Assembly: GCA_029561455.1 (NCBI GenBank)
Contig: JAKQIY010000006.1
Coordinates: 78,860-142,859, forward strand
Direction: 5' to 3'
From: a bacterium
Lineage (GTDB): Bacteria; Zhuqueibacterota; Zhuqueibacteria; Residuimicrobiales; Krinioviventaceae
Length of the DNA: 64,000 bases
How positions within the stretch are numbered: position 1 is the first letter of the stretch; each line of letters opens with the position of its first letter. Position numbers and translations under genes: made by a program. This document shows positions 52,108 through 62,073 of this stretch, in pieces. The notes below the pieces were generated by a model, which saw only the letters and a program-made list of their open reading frames with translations, was not told where the DNA came from and did no database searches.

Positions 52108-52758
52108 TCATTCTGCCAGCAGCGCCTTGACTGCACGAATTATATCGGCAAAATCAGTAAACGTCCGGCAGGCCTCACCTTTTTCCCGGCAATAGTCCAG
52201 CAACGCGCCTTTGGCAAAAGTAATATCCGCCTCGCGCAGGCCGCAGATATCGGAATGACCGTCGCCAATGTAAATGGTGGTCTCGCCCGGCTGTTTTTCG
52301 TTGCGCACATGCGCGCCCTTGCAATTGCCGCAGTTGCAGCAACCGGCCTGGTAATAGGGAAATTCTACCGCCAGCGAACCATCGTCATGGATTATAAGAT
52401 GATTGGCGCGGATATCCAGATCATCAATGCCATGCCGGGACAGGATCCGGGCGATATAGGCGTCCATGCCGTCGCTGACCACATAAACCGGAATTTTCCA
52501 TTCCCGGCAAAAACGGTAAAACTCTATAAAGTATGGATCAACCGGCTGTTGACGGGCAAATTCATCAAGCTGCCCAATAGTAATATTACTAACAACGCAC
52601 TGTTTGCGCCACAGGTCGCGGCCGTCTAGTTCGCCCTTTTTCCATTGTGCTACCAGGCGCCACCAATAAGCCGCGTCGCCAAAGGTTGTAAACAACTCGT
52701 TACCAACATCATTTACGGCTATAGTGCCGTCAAAATCACAAAATACCCGCAACTTCAT
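52108..52758 (-). CDS. HAD-family phosphatase, MtnX/phosphoserine phosphatase-like
   Basis: The HAD motif I VFCDFDGTIAVNDVGNELF has both Asp (D9 and D11). Motif II is VYVVSDGMDAYIARIL and motif IV is IYIGDGHSDICGLREAD. An insertion with the Cys-rich AGCCNCGNCKG may bind metal. MtnX-like phosphatases dephosphorylate small phosphate esters, including methylthioribose-derived enediol phosphates in methionine salvage. The downstream class II aldolase fits such a pathway, but other mtn genes are absent. The gene is separated from ppdK by a terminator. Confidence 0.82.
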   Translation of the reverse strand: MKLRVFCDFDGTIAVNDVGNELFTTFGDAAYWWRLVAQWKKGELDGRDLWRKQCVVSNITIGQLDEFARQQPVDPYFIEFYRFCREWKIPVYVVSDGMDAYIARILSRHGIDDLDIRANHLIIHDDGSLAVEFPYYQAGCCNCGNCKGAHVRNEKQPGETTIYIGDGHSDICGLREADITFAKGALLDYCREKGEACRTFTDFADIIRAVKALLAE

Positions 52759-52786
52759 AGCAAACCAAACTTTTTATCACCTTAAT

Positions 52787-52819
52787 TAAAAAAGGCGTCC
52801 GGTATAATTCCGAACGCCT
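52787..52819 (-). terminator. intrinsic terminator after ppdK
   Basis: On the minus strand a 10-base stem (plus positions 52810-52819 and 52793-52802, one G-T pair) with a seven-base loop is followed by six T (52788-52793). It follows the ppdK stop by 32 bases and separates it from the phosphatase gene downstream. Confidence 0.85.
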
Positions 52820-52850
52820 CTTTATAACATCAACTTTTATCAGTCAATTA

Positions 52851-55568
52851 TCACTCGACAGCAGCCTGGGCGGCAGCCAGACGGGCAATTGGTACGCGGA
52901 AGGGTGAGCAGCTAACATAGTTCATGCCGACCCTGGCGCAGAATTTAACGGAACTCGGTTCGCCGCCGTGTTCACCGCAAATACCGACCTTGAGGTTCGG
53001 GCGGGTGCTGCGACCGCGGGTGGTTCCCATTTCTACCAACTGACCAACACCTTCCTGATCCAGCACCTGGAACGGATCGACCTTTAACAGGCCCTTTTCC
53101 AGGTAAACCGGCAGGAATTTTCCGGCGTCGTCGCGGGAATAACCAAAGGTCATCTGGGTCAAATCATTGGTGCCGAAGGAGAAGAATTCGGCGGCTTCCG
53201 CAATCTTGTCCGCAGTCAAAGCGGCGCGCGGAATTTCAATCATGGTGCCGACCATATAATCGATCTTTTTGCCTCGTTCGGCAAATACTTTATCGGCAGT
53301 GCCGCGAATGATCTGTTCCTGCAGCAAGTATTCCGCTTTGGTGCCGATCAGCGGAACCATAATTTCCGGTTTGGCGTCGATGCCTTTGTCCTTCATATTC
53401 AGAGCCGCTTCAATAATAGCGCGGGTCTGCATTTCGGTAATTTCCGGGTAGGTGTTGCCCAGACGGCAGCCGCGGTGCCCCAGCATGGGGTTGAATTCAT
53501 GTAAAGAATCGACCTTGGTTTTCACTTCTTCCGGGGTAATACCCATTTCTTTGGCCATTTCCTTCTGGTTGGCTTCTTCGTGCGGAACGAATTCATGCAG
53601 CGGCGGATCCAACAAGCGGATGGTTACCGGCAAGCCGTTCATAGCTTCAAAAATACCTTCAAAATCGCCGCGCTGAATCGGCAGCAATTTGGCCAACGCT
53701 TTACGGCGTCCGGCTTCATCATCTGCCAGGATCATTTCACGTACGGCTTTAATACGTTCACCTTCAAAGAACATGTGTTCAGTACGGCATAAACCGATAC
53801 CGCGGGCGCCAAATTCACGCGCTACTTTGGCATCGTGCGGGGTATCGGCATTGGTGCGGACGAACATTTTGGTATGTTTATCGCATAATGTCATCAATTC
53901 GCCAAAATCGCCACTCAGTTCCGGTTTTTTGGTGTCAACTTTACCTTCAATAACATCGCCGGTAGAGCCGTTTAAAGAAATCCAGTCGCCTTCTTTATAG
54001 GTTTTGCCATCGGCGACAAAGGTACGGGTTTTGTAATTGATCTTGAGAGAACCGGCGCCGGAAACGCAGCATTTACCCATACCACGGGCAACTACAGCCG
54101 CATGGGAGGTCATACCACCGCGTGCAGTTAAAATACCTTTGGCAGAATCCATACCGGCCAAATCTTCCGGCGAGGTTTCGATACGAACCAGGATAACCTG
54201 TTCTTTTCTGGATGCCCACTCGACTGCTTCATCGGCAAAGAAAACAACCCGGCCGGAAGCCGCGCCAGGTGAGGCCGGCAGACCTTTGGCTATTACTTTG
54301 GCATTTGCCAATGCTTTTTTATCGAATACCGGGTGTAACAATTCATCCAGTTTTTCCGGATCGACACGTTTGATAACAGTTTTTTCATCAATTTTGCCGG
54401 CTCTTAACAAATCCATAGCAATTTTTACCATCGCCGCGCCGGTGCGTTTGCCGTTACGGGTTTGCAGCAGCCATAATCTGCCGTCCTGAATGGTAAATTC
54501 CAGGTCCTGCATATCTTTAAAATAATTTTCCAGTTTGGTTTCAACTTCGCTCAGCTCTTTGTAAACAGCCGGCATAGCTTCTTCAAGGGAGGGGAATTTG
54601 GCTTTACGTTCAGCTTCACTGACATTGGCTAAAGCGGCCCAGCGTTTGGAGCCTTCCAGGGTGATCTGCTGCGGAGTACGGACACCGGCAACCACATCTT
54701 CGCCCTGGGCATTGATCAGGTATTCGCCATTGAACAGGTCTTCACCGGTGCCAGCATCGCGGGTAAAGGCTACGCCGGTGGCGGAATTGTTGCCCATATT
54801 ACCAAACACCATGGCCTGTACGTTAACGGCTGTACCCCATTCTTCGGGAATCTTGTTTAACCGGCGGTAAACGATAGCGCGTTCATTCATCCAGCTATCG
54901 AACACGGCGCAAACAGCGCCCCATAATTGTTCCCAGGGATCATTCGGGAAATCATGACCGGTTGCTTTTTTTACGGCTTCTTTGAACAGAATAACCAATT
55001 TTTTCAGATCATCGGCGGTCAAATCCGTATCGTTTTCGATCTTTTTTTCATGCTTTACTTTTTCAATGATCTCTTCAAAGGGATCAATATCTGTTTTGCT
55101 GACCGGCTTTAAACCCAGCACTACATCGCCATACATCTGCACAAAACGGCGGTATGAATCCCAGGCAAAACGTTCATTGCCGGATTTAGCAATTAAACCC
55201 TTTACAGCATCATCATTCATACCCAGGTTCAATACTGTATCCATCATACCCGGCATGGAAACCCGCGCACCGGAGCGTACCGAAACCAGCAAGGGATTAT
55301 CTTTATCGCCAAATTTGGCATTCATCATTTTTTCGATATGTTTAATGCCATCCTCGACCTGGCTTTTCATCAGCTTTACAGCTTCAGCTTTGCCTTTTTG
55401 ATTGTAAAAAGTACAAACTTCGGTTGAAATGATAAAACCGGCCGGAACCGGAACGCCAATCAAATTCATTTCACAGAGGTTGGCGCCTTTGCCGCCCAGC
55501 AAATTTTTCATATCAGCGCGGCCTTCAGCTTTTCCGCCGCCAAACTGATATACATACTTTTCAGACAT
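52851..55568 (-). CDS. ppdK: pyruvate, phosphate dikinase
   Basis: The enzyme interconverts pyruvate, ATP and phosphate with phosphoenolpyruvate, AMP and pyrophosphate. At 905 residues it has the normal size and all three parts. The N-terminal ATP-grasp domain begins VYQFGGGKAEGRADMKNLLG then GGKGANLCEMNLIG. The swivelling phosphohistidine domain has GGMTSHAAVVARGMGK (catalytic His). The C-terminal TIM barrel has LCRTEHMFF, MLGHRGCRL and CGEHGGEP (catalytic Cys region). The start has aggag before the ATG. It is monocistronic-looking, with a terminator downstream. Confidence 0.97.
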   Translation of the reverse strand: MSEKYVYQFGGGKAEGRADMKNLLGGKGANLCEMNLIGVPVPAGFIISTEVCTFYNQKGKAEAVKLMKSQVEDGIKHIEKMMNAKFGDKDNPLLVSVRSGARVSMPGMMDTVLNLGMNDDAVKGLIAKSGNERFAWDSYRRFVQMYGDVVLGLKPVSKTDIDPFEEIIEKVKHEKKIENDTDLTADDLKKLVILFKEAVKKATGHDFPNDPWEQLWGAVCAVFDSWMNERAIVYRRLNKIPEEWGTAVNVQAMVFGNMGNNSATGVAFTRDAGTGEDLFNGEYLINAQGEDVVAGVRTPQQITLEGSKRWAALANVSEAERKAKFPSLEEAMPAVYKELSEVETKLENYFKDMQDLEFTIQDGRLWLLQTRNGKRTGAAMVKIAMDLLRAGKIDEKTVIKRVDPEKLDELLHPVFDKKALANAKVIAKGLPASPGAASGRVVFFADEAVEWASRKEQVILVRIETSPEDLAGMDSAKGILTARGGMTSHAAVVARGMGKCCVSGAGSLKINYKTRTFVADGKTYKEGDWISLNGSTGDVIEGKVDTKKPELSGDFGELMTLCDKHTKMFVRTNADTPHDAKVAREFGARGIGLCRTEHMFFEGERIKAVREMILADDEAGRRKALAKLLPIQRGDFEGIFEAMNGLPVTIRLLDPPLHEFVPHEEANQKEMAKEMGITPEEVKTKVDSLHEFNPMLGHRGCRLGNTYPEITEMQTRAIIEAALNMKDKGIDAKPEIMVPLIGTKAEYLLQEQIIRGTADKVFAERGKKIDYMVGTMIEIPRAALTADKIAEAAEFFSFGTNDLTQMTFGYSRDDAGKFLPVYLEKGLLKVDPFQVLDQEGVGQLVEMGTTRGRSTRPNLKVGICGEHGGEPSSVKFCARVGMNYVSCSPFRVPIARLAAAQAAVE

Positions 55569-55674
55569 ACAATCTCCTATCTTGTTTTATAAACCGCTTA
55601 TTTTATATCTTTATAGAAAAAAAACCGAATTATAAAGATTAAAATTTAAGCATTTTTTTCGTTAAATACAATAG

Positions 55675-57459
55675 TCAATTTTTAGTTGCCACTTTGATAT
55701 TTAATACTTTATTATATTCATCGGGATTCTTTAAAACACTGATAGCCGCTTTAAGGTCGTCATCACGCTCAAATCCCGCCCGATACGCTTCATCATTGCC
55801 GAACAATTTGGCAGTCAATTCCCGTTTTAACAAATAACGGATATCTTCGGTAGACTTGTTCTTGTCCTGTTCTTTGACATTTTTAAAATCGTTGCGTATC
55901 TCCTGAATATGCGCTTTCATTATATCATAATACTGTTCGTCGCGGGCAATCTTCTCAAGAGTTTCCAGTTCCTTGTATCCATCCGGTATATAATCAAACT
56001 CTTTTTCGCGGGTAAATGCAAAAAAGTCTTCCAGCATTTGATCGGTAACCTCAAAATCACGATCCAGGGTTGAATGGTCGGCAGCATAGTTAAGGCTAAA
56101 ATTAAAGAACAAAGATTTGCGCCGTAATTCGGCAACATATTTGGTCGTGCGTTGGTTTTCCACTTTAATATCCGGCTTTATTCCACCGCCGCCCAACACT
56201 TCGCGATTGTTGCGGGTGTAGAATTTGGGCAAATCCTTATCAACCAAAGTCTGTTTAGGGTCCTTTTCTTTCTCACTTTCTTCATCGCCCGTTATTTCTT
56301 CATCTTCATCATAGCCGTTGTCGTCCACATGTAAAGAATTCGCCAGCACCGAACCGCGGCCGCGATTAAAGACTTCCGGGCGTTGAATAAGCCGTCCACT
56401 CGGCATAAAATACTGGGCGGTGGTTATTTTCAATTTGGCGTCTCCTCTTTGGTCCAGGTTGACAACCGTTTGTACCAGGCCCTTGCCAAAGGTTTCTCCA
56501 CCAATAATAACACCACGATCCAGATCCTGTATAGCTCCGGCAACAATTTCCGAAGCCGAGGCGCTGTAACCATCCACCAGCACTACCAGGGGGGCCTTAC
56601 CCAATACCGGTTCAATGCGGGTACGATAATCCTGTTGTGAATCGCCATTGCGGCCTTTGGTGTAAACGACCAGTTCACCTTCGGCAACAAAATTTTCCAG
56701 TACGGAAACAGCTACATCCAGTAAGCCGCCGGGATTGCTGCGCAAATCAAAGATCAATGATTGCATTCCCTGAGCTTTAAGGGTTTCGATAGCTTGCTGC
56801 ACTTGCCGCCCGGCGCCGCGGTTAAATCGCGTCAAGCGGATCAATCCTATTCCCGGTTCCACAATACCGGCAAATTCGATCTCGGAAACAACAATTTCAT
56901 CACGGATCAATGTCAATTCCATCGGCTTTTCGACACTTACCCGGCTAATGGTTATGCGCACCTCGGTTCCCTTGGTGGTGCCGCGCAGACGCGCCGCTGT
57001 TTTCGATAGCTTATCGCCTTTGGTGGTTATACCGTCGATTTGAATGATCTGGTCACCTTCGCGAATGCCGGCAATAGCGGCGGGACTATTGGGGAAAGGC
57101 TGCTCGGCAACGGTGGGCCAGCCATTGCGTAATGAAATTCGCATGCCAACGCCAAAATATTTGCCGCGGGTCATTATTTCCAGTTCATCCTTACCCTCAT
57201 CTTCCAGATATACCGTGTAAGGGTCCAGTTGATCTAACATTCCCTGGATACCGGCGCGGATAAATTTCTCCGTATCGATCTCTTCAACATAACTGCTGGT
57301 GACTTCTTTATAAACTTCACCAAATAAAGTAATATACTTTCTGACATTGAAATAAACATCCTGGGAATTGCTGCTGTACAAACTGGTAGACAGGCCCACT
57401 ACAATAATGGTTAAAAGCGCACATGCCAGAATAATAAATTTTCTGTTCTTTTTTAACAT
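55675..57459 (-). CDS. S41-family C-terminal processing peptidase
   Basis: An N-terminal membrane anchor (FIILACALLTIIVVGLSTSL) is followed by an N-terminal helical region, a PDZ domain (about 98-180: YFGVGMRISL, SPAAIAGIREGDQIIQIDG) and the S41 catalytic domain. The catalytic Ser lies in SASASEIVAGAIQD (about 299-312) and the catalytic Lys in GGETFGKGLVQ (K326). An acidic segment (about 375-400, rich in Asp and Glu) is an unusual insertion. The protease processes C-termini in the periplasm. It is preceded by tmk (17-base gap). Confidence 0.94.
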   Translation of the reverse strand: MLKKNRKFIILACALLTIIVVGLSTSLYSSNSQDVYFNVRKYITLFGEVYKEVTSSYVEEIDTEKFIRAGIQGMLDQLDPYTVYLEDEGKDELEIMTRGKYFGVGMRISLRNGWPTVAEQPFPNSPAAIAGIREGDQIIQIDGITTKGDKLSKTAARLRGTTKGTEVRITISRVSVEKPMELTLIRDEIVVSEIEFAGIVEPGIGLIRLTRFNRGAGRQVQQAIETLKAQGMQSLIFDLRSNPGGLLDVAVSVLENFVAEGELVVYTKGRNGDSQQDYRTRIEPVLGKAPLVVLVDGYSASASEIVAGAIQDLDRGVIIGGETFGKGLVQTVVNLDQRGDAKLKITTAQYFMPSGRLIQRPEVFNRGRGSVLANSLHVDDNGYDEDEEITGDEESEKEKDPKQTLVDKDLPKFYTRNNREVLGGGGIKPDIKVENQRTTKYVAELRRKSLFFNFSLNYAADHSTLDRDFEVTDQMLEDFFAFTREKEFDYIPDGYKELETLEKIARDEQYYDIMKAHIQEIRNDFKNVKEQDKNKSTEDIRYLLKRELTAKLFGNDEAYRAGFERDDDLKAAISVLKNPDEYNKVLNIKVATKN

Positions 57460-57476
57460 AAGGCCAACCTCGGTAA

Positions 57477-58130
57477 TTATGCAAATAATTTTAATCTATT
57501 TTTAACATGTTGAATGATTTCTAAACTCAATTTTTCTATGGATTGTTCCCCATTTAAAACATATATCCGTTGTTTATATTCCCCGGCAATCTGTAAATAC
57601 CCCTGCCGCACCCGGTTTTGAAATTCTAAACCCTCGGCTTCAAGGCGGTCTGCGCTCATTTCCTGCTTGATCCTTCTTGCACAAGCCGTATGTACATCAA
57701 TATCGATGAGGAACGTCAAATCCGGAACAATTTCATTTGCGCCTAGCATATTAGCCTGTTTGATCACATCGAGATCGAGTTGTCGTCCATATCCCTGGTA
57801 AGCAGTTGTCGAATCGAAAAACCGGTCACAAATAACAACCTGACCTTTTGCCAACGCCGGAGCGATTATTTCATGCACCATCTGCGCCCGGGCGGCTTCA
57901 TATAATAACAATTCAGTGCGGTAGCTCATTTCATGATTTTTATTATCGAGCAATATCCGGCGAATCTCTTCGGATATTCGGGTGGCGCCGGGATCACGTA
58001 TAGCAACCACCGGTAACCGTAAATCCTGTAATTTTTGACAAAGTAACTGCGCCTGAACTGATTTCCCCGAATAATCTATTCCCTCAAATGTAATAAATTT
58101 ACCTGTTTTATTGCCGTTATTCAATGACAT
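57477..58130 (-). CDS. tmk: thymidylate kinase
   Basis: The enzyme phosphorylates dTMP to dTDP. The P-loop is KFITFEGIDYSGKSVQAQLL (FEGIDYSGKS instead of FEGIDGSGKS, a tyrosine after Asp), then the DR[FY] motif ICDRFFDSTTAYQGYGR and the lid region RRIKQEMSADRLE. Length is normal for the family. I place the start at MSLNNGNK (58130), overlapping the MATE gene stop by 10 bases. A GTG 21 bases upstream (58151), with a nearby ggaggg, is possible. It lies between the MATE transporter and the S41 protease genes, suggesting one transcript. Confidence 0.93.
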   Translation of the reverse strand: MSLNNGNKTGKFITFEGIDYSGKSVQAQLLCQKLQDLRLPVVAIRDPGATRISEEIRRILLDNKNHEMSYRTELLLYEAARAQMVHEIIAPALAKGQVVICDRFFDSTTAYQGYGRQLDLDVIKQANMLGANEIVPDLTFLIDIDVHTACARRIKQEMSADRLEAEGLEFQNRVRQGYLQIAGEYKQRIYVLNGEQSIEKLSLEIIQHVKNRLKLFA

Positions 58131-59467
58131 GAATGGTTTGACACCCTCCACTCACCCCGGTGAAAACGCCAGTAATTTAAACACAAGCGAATGGATTCGT
58201 CCAGGCATTGCACACCCCAAATACCGTATAAACCCAACCCGGCAATAAAAACCATAACATAATTAACGCCAATTTCAAAAATTAACACAAAAATGATTGT
58301 TGTCCACATTAACCATTTTAAATCACCCACTCCCCGCATATTGCCGGCCAAAACATTGCTCAGCGCTTTGGGAATTTGTGCTAATGCAAAAATAATGATC
58401 GCTTTTTCTCCCAGCGCTACTGTGGCCGGATCTGTAGTAAAAACATGGATAATCGCTTTGGAGAAAAATATCATAAAAAAAACAATTAAAAACACAAAAA
58501 CAGCCATAACCTTATGGGCGGTTTTTGCCATTTTTTCAGCTAACTGGTTTTGCGCAGCTCCCAGGTTTTGCCCCATTGTGCTCATGGCGGCAAGGCCAAA
58601 TCCAAAATAAACCATAGACAAAATTGATTGTATTCGCACAAATACGGCATGAGTGGTCAGCACAGTAACATAAATGCTGCCGGCGTAACCTGTCACTACC
58701 AGTTGTCCTAATGCCCAGGTCAATTGCTCGACTGTGGTGGGAATACCTACTTTGAATAGCTCTTTAAAACTCGATAATTTGGGTTTGACCAATTCCTTAA
58801 AAGGCAGAAAAAGCTGTAATTTCCGGCTGCGTAATAAAATTAAGGTAACAAAGAACCCCATACTATGGGCAATGCCAACCGCCAGCGCGGCGCCTTTAAC
58901 TTCCAGCCGGGGCATGCCGAACAAGCCAAATATCAATATTGGCGACATGACCAGGTTTAGCGTATTGATTGATATATTGATAATCATAGAATAACGCGTA
59001 TCGCCAACCGCGCGAATTATACCCAGGGCAACAAAATTGGTTATCAGCAACGGCGCAAATACCGCCACGGTGCGCAGATAGGTAATACCCGCGTCCTGCG
59101 CCGAAGCAACACCGTTCTCTTTGATAAACTTGAATAAATGAATTGCCCCGAAATACCAGATCAACGAAAAAGCGACGGCCATGATTACCGTCATAATCAT
59201 GGCCTGTCCAAAAATATGATTTGCCTGGTAACGATCCCGCGCCCCAAGATGCCGGTTAATGATCAGACTGGAACCGACCACAAAAGTAAGCAGCACAGCA
59301 AAGAAAACAAGAATGACCTGAATGGCCATACTATGCCCGGCCAGTGCGGCGCCGCTTAATTTACCGATAAAGATCGCTTCAATCGTCCACATTATTGTTT
59401 GCGACGAAAGATCGATAACCGCAGGCAAAGAGGTTTTTAATATTGTTTTTAATGGTGAAGGTGTCAA
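58121..59467 (-). CDS. MATE-family multidrug/flavin efflux-type transporter
   Basis: The 448-residue membrane protein has about 12 helices in the two-fold MATE arrangement. It has the N-terminal LKTSLPAVIDLSSQTIMWTI and EAIFIGKLSGAALAGHSMAI, then the repeat-like second half around FKVGIPTTVEQLTWALGQLV. MATE proteins export cationic drugs or metabolites using Na+ or H+. It differs in sequence pattern from the Wzx-type flippases in the glycan locus. The last residues overlap tmk. Substrate unknown. Confidence 0.92.
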   Translation of the reverse strand: MTPSPLKTILKTSLPAVIDLSSQTIMWTIEAIFIGKLSGAALAGHSMAIQVILVFFAVLLTFVVGSSLIINRHLGARDRYQANHIFGQAMIMTVIMAVAFSLIWYFGAIHLFKFIKENGVASAQDAGITYLRTVAVFAPLLITNFVALGIIRAVGDTRYSMIINISINTLNLVMSPILIFGLFGMPRLEVKGAALAVGIAHSMGFFVTLILLRSRKLQLFLPFKELVKPKLSSFKELFKVGIPTTVEQLTWALGQLVVTGYAGSIYVTVLTTHAVFVRIQSILSMVYFGFGLAAMSTMGQNLGAAQNQLAEKMAKTAHKVMAVFVFLIVFFMIFFSKAIIHVFTTDPATVALGEKAIIIFALAQIPKALSNVLAGNMRGVGDLKWLMWTTIIFVLIFEIGVNYVMVFIAGLGLYGIWGVQCLDESIRLCLNYWRFHRGEWRVSNHSCH

Positions 59468-59527
59468 TAATACCTGAATTATTTAGTACTCGTGTAAACC
59501 GTTATTTATGTATTACCACCAAACAGG

Positions 59528-60844
59528 TCAATCGTAATAATCCAGGCCTAAATGGGTTATCAAGTCTTCACCTTTTAAATATCGAAGTGTGTTTTTCAGT
59601 TTCATCAACTGAATGAACAAATCATGTTCGGGATATAAACCCGGAGCAACCATTGGACTCTTGAGGTAGAATGACAACCATTCCTGAATGCCATACATAC
59701 CGGCGCGCTGCGCCAGGTCGATGAATAAAGCCAGGTCCAATACCACCGGAGCAGCCAGGATACTGTCGCGGCACAAAAAGTTCACCTTGATCTGCATGGG
59801 ATAATCTAACCAACCGAATATATCAATATTATCCCATCCTTCTTTGTTATCGCCCAGTGGCGGATAATAGTTAATACGCACTTTGTGATACAAATCCTTG
59901 TACAAATCCGGGTATTTATCCGGCTGGAAGATGTAATCCAGGGCGGAAGATTTGGTGATTTCCTTGGAACGGAAAGACAACGGTTCATCGAGAACTTCGC
60001 CATCGCGATTGCCGAGGATGTTGGTGGAGAACCAGCCGCGTACGCCAAGCATTCTGGCTTTAAAGCCGGGAGCCAACAGCGTTTTCATAAAGGTTTGACC
60101 GGTTTTAAAATCTTTACCGGCAATCGGTACTTTCATGGTTTTCGCCAGGCTGTCCAGAGCCGGCATATCATGGCTCATGTGCGGCGCGCCATTGACATAG
60201 GGAATTCCCATTTTCAAAGCAGCATAGGCATAGAGCATACTGGAAGAGATTGCCGGATGATTTTCGCGCATCCCTTTTTCAAACGATTCGATGGTGTCCC
60301 ATACATGGTCATATTCAAGGTAAGTTTCGGTGCTGCCGGTCCAAACGATGACGATACGATCCAGCTTGTTCTTTTCTTTAAAGCTTTTCATATCATCCAT
60401 CAATTGCTCGGCCAGTTCCATCTTGTTTTTACCGGTTTTTTTATTCGGGCCGTCCAGTCTTTTTACATACTGAGGATCAAAAACAGCCTTCATCGGCTTG
60501 ATCGCTTCTAATTCCTTTTTTACCTTGTCAATATCTTCTTTTTTCAACACACCGGCATTAAGAGCAGATTCATAAGCATTGTCCGGGAAAATATCCCAGC
60601 CGCCAAACACGATATCGTTTATATCAGCTAATTGTACAAAATCCTTAATCAAAGGAACACGATTATCAGTACGTTTACCAAGCCGGATCGTCCCGATTTG
60701 CGTTAAAGAACCAATCGGTTTTGCTTCCCCTTTACGAATCAGGTAGACACCAGCTATTAAAGTTGTGGCTACCGCACCTAAACCCGGAAGTAAAATTCCC
60801 AGTTTTCCTTTAGGTTGTTTGATTTCTACACCTTTTTCAATCAC
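59528..60844 (-). CDS. ino1: inositol-3-phosphate (1-phosphate) synthase
   Basis: The protein converts glucose-6-phosphate to inositol-1-phosphate by an NAD-dependent cyclisation. Family segments are GKLGILLPGLGAVATTLIAG (NAD-binding), VFGGWDIFPDNAYESALNA, WTGSTETYLEYD, PYVNGAPHMSHD, AGKDFKTGQT and FSTNILGNRDG. At 438 residues it is normal for the bacterial/archaeal form. It is the upstream partner in the pathway for the CDP-alcohol phosphatidyltransferase encoded 550 bases upstream. It follows panD by 53 bases in the same direction. Bacteria with this pathway make phosphatidylinositol-type lipids or inositol solutes. Confidence 0.95.
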   Translation of the reverse strand: MIEKGVEIKQPKGKLGILLPGLGAVATTLIAGVYLIRKGEAKPIGSLTQIGTIRLGKRTDNRVPLIKDFVQLADINDIVFGGWDIFPDNAYESALNAGVLKKEDIDKVKKELEAIKPMKAVFDPQYVKRLDGPNKKTGKNKMELAEQLMDDMKSFKEKNKLDRIVIVWTGSTETYLEYDHVWDTIESFEKGMRENHPAISSSMLYAYAALKMGIPYVNGAPHMSHDMPALDSLAKTMKVPIAGKDFKTGQTFMKTLLAPGFKARMLGVRGWFSTNILGNRDGEVLDEPLSFRSKEITKSSALDYIFQPDKYPDLYKDLYHKVRINYYPPLGDNKEGWDNIDIFGWLDYPMQIKVNFLCRDSILAAPVVLDLALFIDLAQRAGMYGIQEWLSFYLKSPMVAPGLYPEHDLFIQLMKLKNTLRYLKGEDLITHLGLDYYD

Positions 60845-60897
60845 TGTGTAACTCCTTTCATGGTATCGCTATTAATAAATCAATTACGGTTAGTTTA

Positions 60898-61254
60898 TTA
60901 AATAGTTTCCGTAATTTGGTTATTTTCATTAACAAGAATAATTTTTGGTACAAAATTTGGCAATTCTTTTTCATCCACCATCGCATAGGCAACAATGATG
61001 ATCAAATCACCCGGCTGCGCCCAGCGGGCCAGAGCCCCTCTGATGCCGATTTCTCCGCTGTTACGTGCGCCTTTAATTACATACGTTTCAGCCCTGGTGC
61101 CGTTATTAATATTTAAAACATGAACTTTTTCATAGGTCAACAAATCTGCCGCTTCCATTAAAACCGGATCGATAACAATACTGCCTTCATAGTTCAAATT
61201 TACGTCTGTAATTCGTGCGCGGTGAATTTTAGATTTTAACATAGACCGCTGCAT
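60898..61254 (-). CDS. panD: aspartate 1-decarboxylase
   Basis: PanD makes beta-alanine from aspartate for pantothenate and coenzyme A. The 118-residue protein has the self-cleavage site Gly24-Ser25 in [10 protein letters not shown], which yields the pyruvoyl group, plus Lys9 in [11 protein letters not shown] and LITYE-like motif [15 protein letters not shown]. The [15 protein letters not shown] segment is typical. Length and residues are normal for the zymogen. It lies with ino1 directly downstream, though the two pathways are unrelated. Confidence 0.96.
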   Translation of the reverse strand: MQRSMLKSKIHRARITDVNLNYEGSIVIDPVLMEAADLLTYEKVHVLNINNGTRAETYVIKGARNSGEIGIRGALARWAQPGDLIIIVAYAMVDEKELPNFVPKIILVNENNQITETI

Positions 61255-61395
61255 GCTTTATCCTCTACTATTATTAAACAATTTTATGCCCAATAAAACA
61301 GGTCATATACGAATTATGTTACTTGCCTGATAATGCTTATGATGAGTACCGGGAATTCGGTAACTTGCCTGCGCCGTTAAACAAATAATTCATTC

Positions 61396-62073
61396 TTATT
61401 TTACATTTTTCAGAGCAAATTCCTCTTCTTTAACTTTAGCGTCCTCGGTTTTAAATTTGGAAGGATTTTCAAGTTGCCAGATATAAAAAAGGCGTTGAAT
61501 GGCGGTCAAATTTGCCATAATTGCAATAATAAATATTGCCAAAATTAAGGTAACCTCGGATATAAAAGCGCCCAGGCATATTAGTATAACACGTTCCGGA
61601 CGTTGTAACAAACCCACCTTGCACTCAAATCCCAGTCCTTCTGCCCTGGCCCGCACATAACTGACCATTAATGAACCGAAAATTGCCACAAAAACAGTCA
61701 TGGCGACAAAAAAACCAAACTCGTAACCGGCTAAAAATCTTTTAATGAAATAAACGCCCATGCCAAAAAAGACTATAAATTCAGCGTAACGATCCATAGT
61801 AGAATCATATAAAGCGCCGAACTTGGTTACCCGGTTTGAAGAGCGGGCTACGGCGCCGTCGAACATATCACACAGTCCGCCCAGTAAAAACAATAACGCG
61901 CCCAGCCGATACGAGCCTTTGCCGAATTCATACGCAGAAAACAAACAAATGAATATCGACAGGGTTGTAAATACATTCGGACTGATTTTTTTTCGCACAA
62001 ATATATTAATAACCGGCTTTAATAATGTTCTGAATCCTTCTTTAACTGAATTCGGTAAAAGAACATATTTCAT
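61396..62073 (-). CDS. CDP-alcohol phosphatidyltransferase (phosphatidylinositol-phosphate synthase-like)
   Basis: The membrane enzyme has about six helices and the full family signature D-x2-DG-x2-AR-x8-G-x3-D-x3-D in DMFDGAVARSSNRVTKFGAL, completed by YDSTMDRYAE. Such enzymes exchange CMP for an alcohol on CDP-diacylglycerol. With inositol-1-phosphate synthase encoded 550 bases downstream, the likely acceptor is inositol-1-phosphate, which gives phosphatidylinositol phosphate. Phosphatidylglycerol-phosphate synthase activity cannot be excluded. Start MKYVLLPN (62073) overlaps the rsmI stop (ATGA). The upstream ORF extension is a shadow of rsmI. Confidence 0.85.
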   Translation of the reverse strand: MKYVLLPNSVKEGFRTLLKPVINIFVRKKISPNVFTTLSIFICLFSAYEFGKGSYRLGALLFLLGGLCDMFDGAVARSSNRVTKFGALYDSTMDRYAEFIVFFGMGVYFIKRFLAGYEFGFFVAMTVFVAIFGSLMVSYVRARAEGLGFECKVGLLQRPERVILICLGAFISEVTLILAIFIIAIMANLTAIQRLFYIWQLENPSKFKTEDAKVKEEEFALKNVK

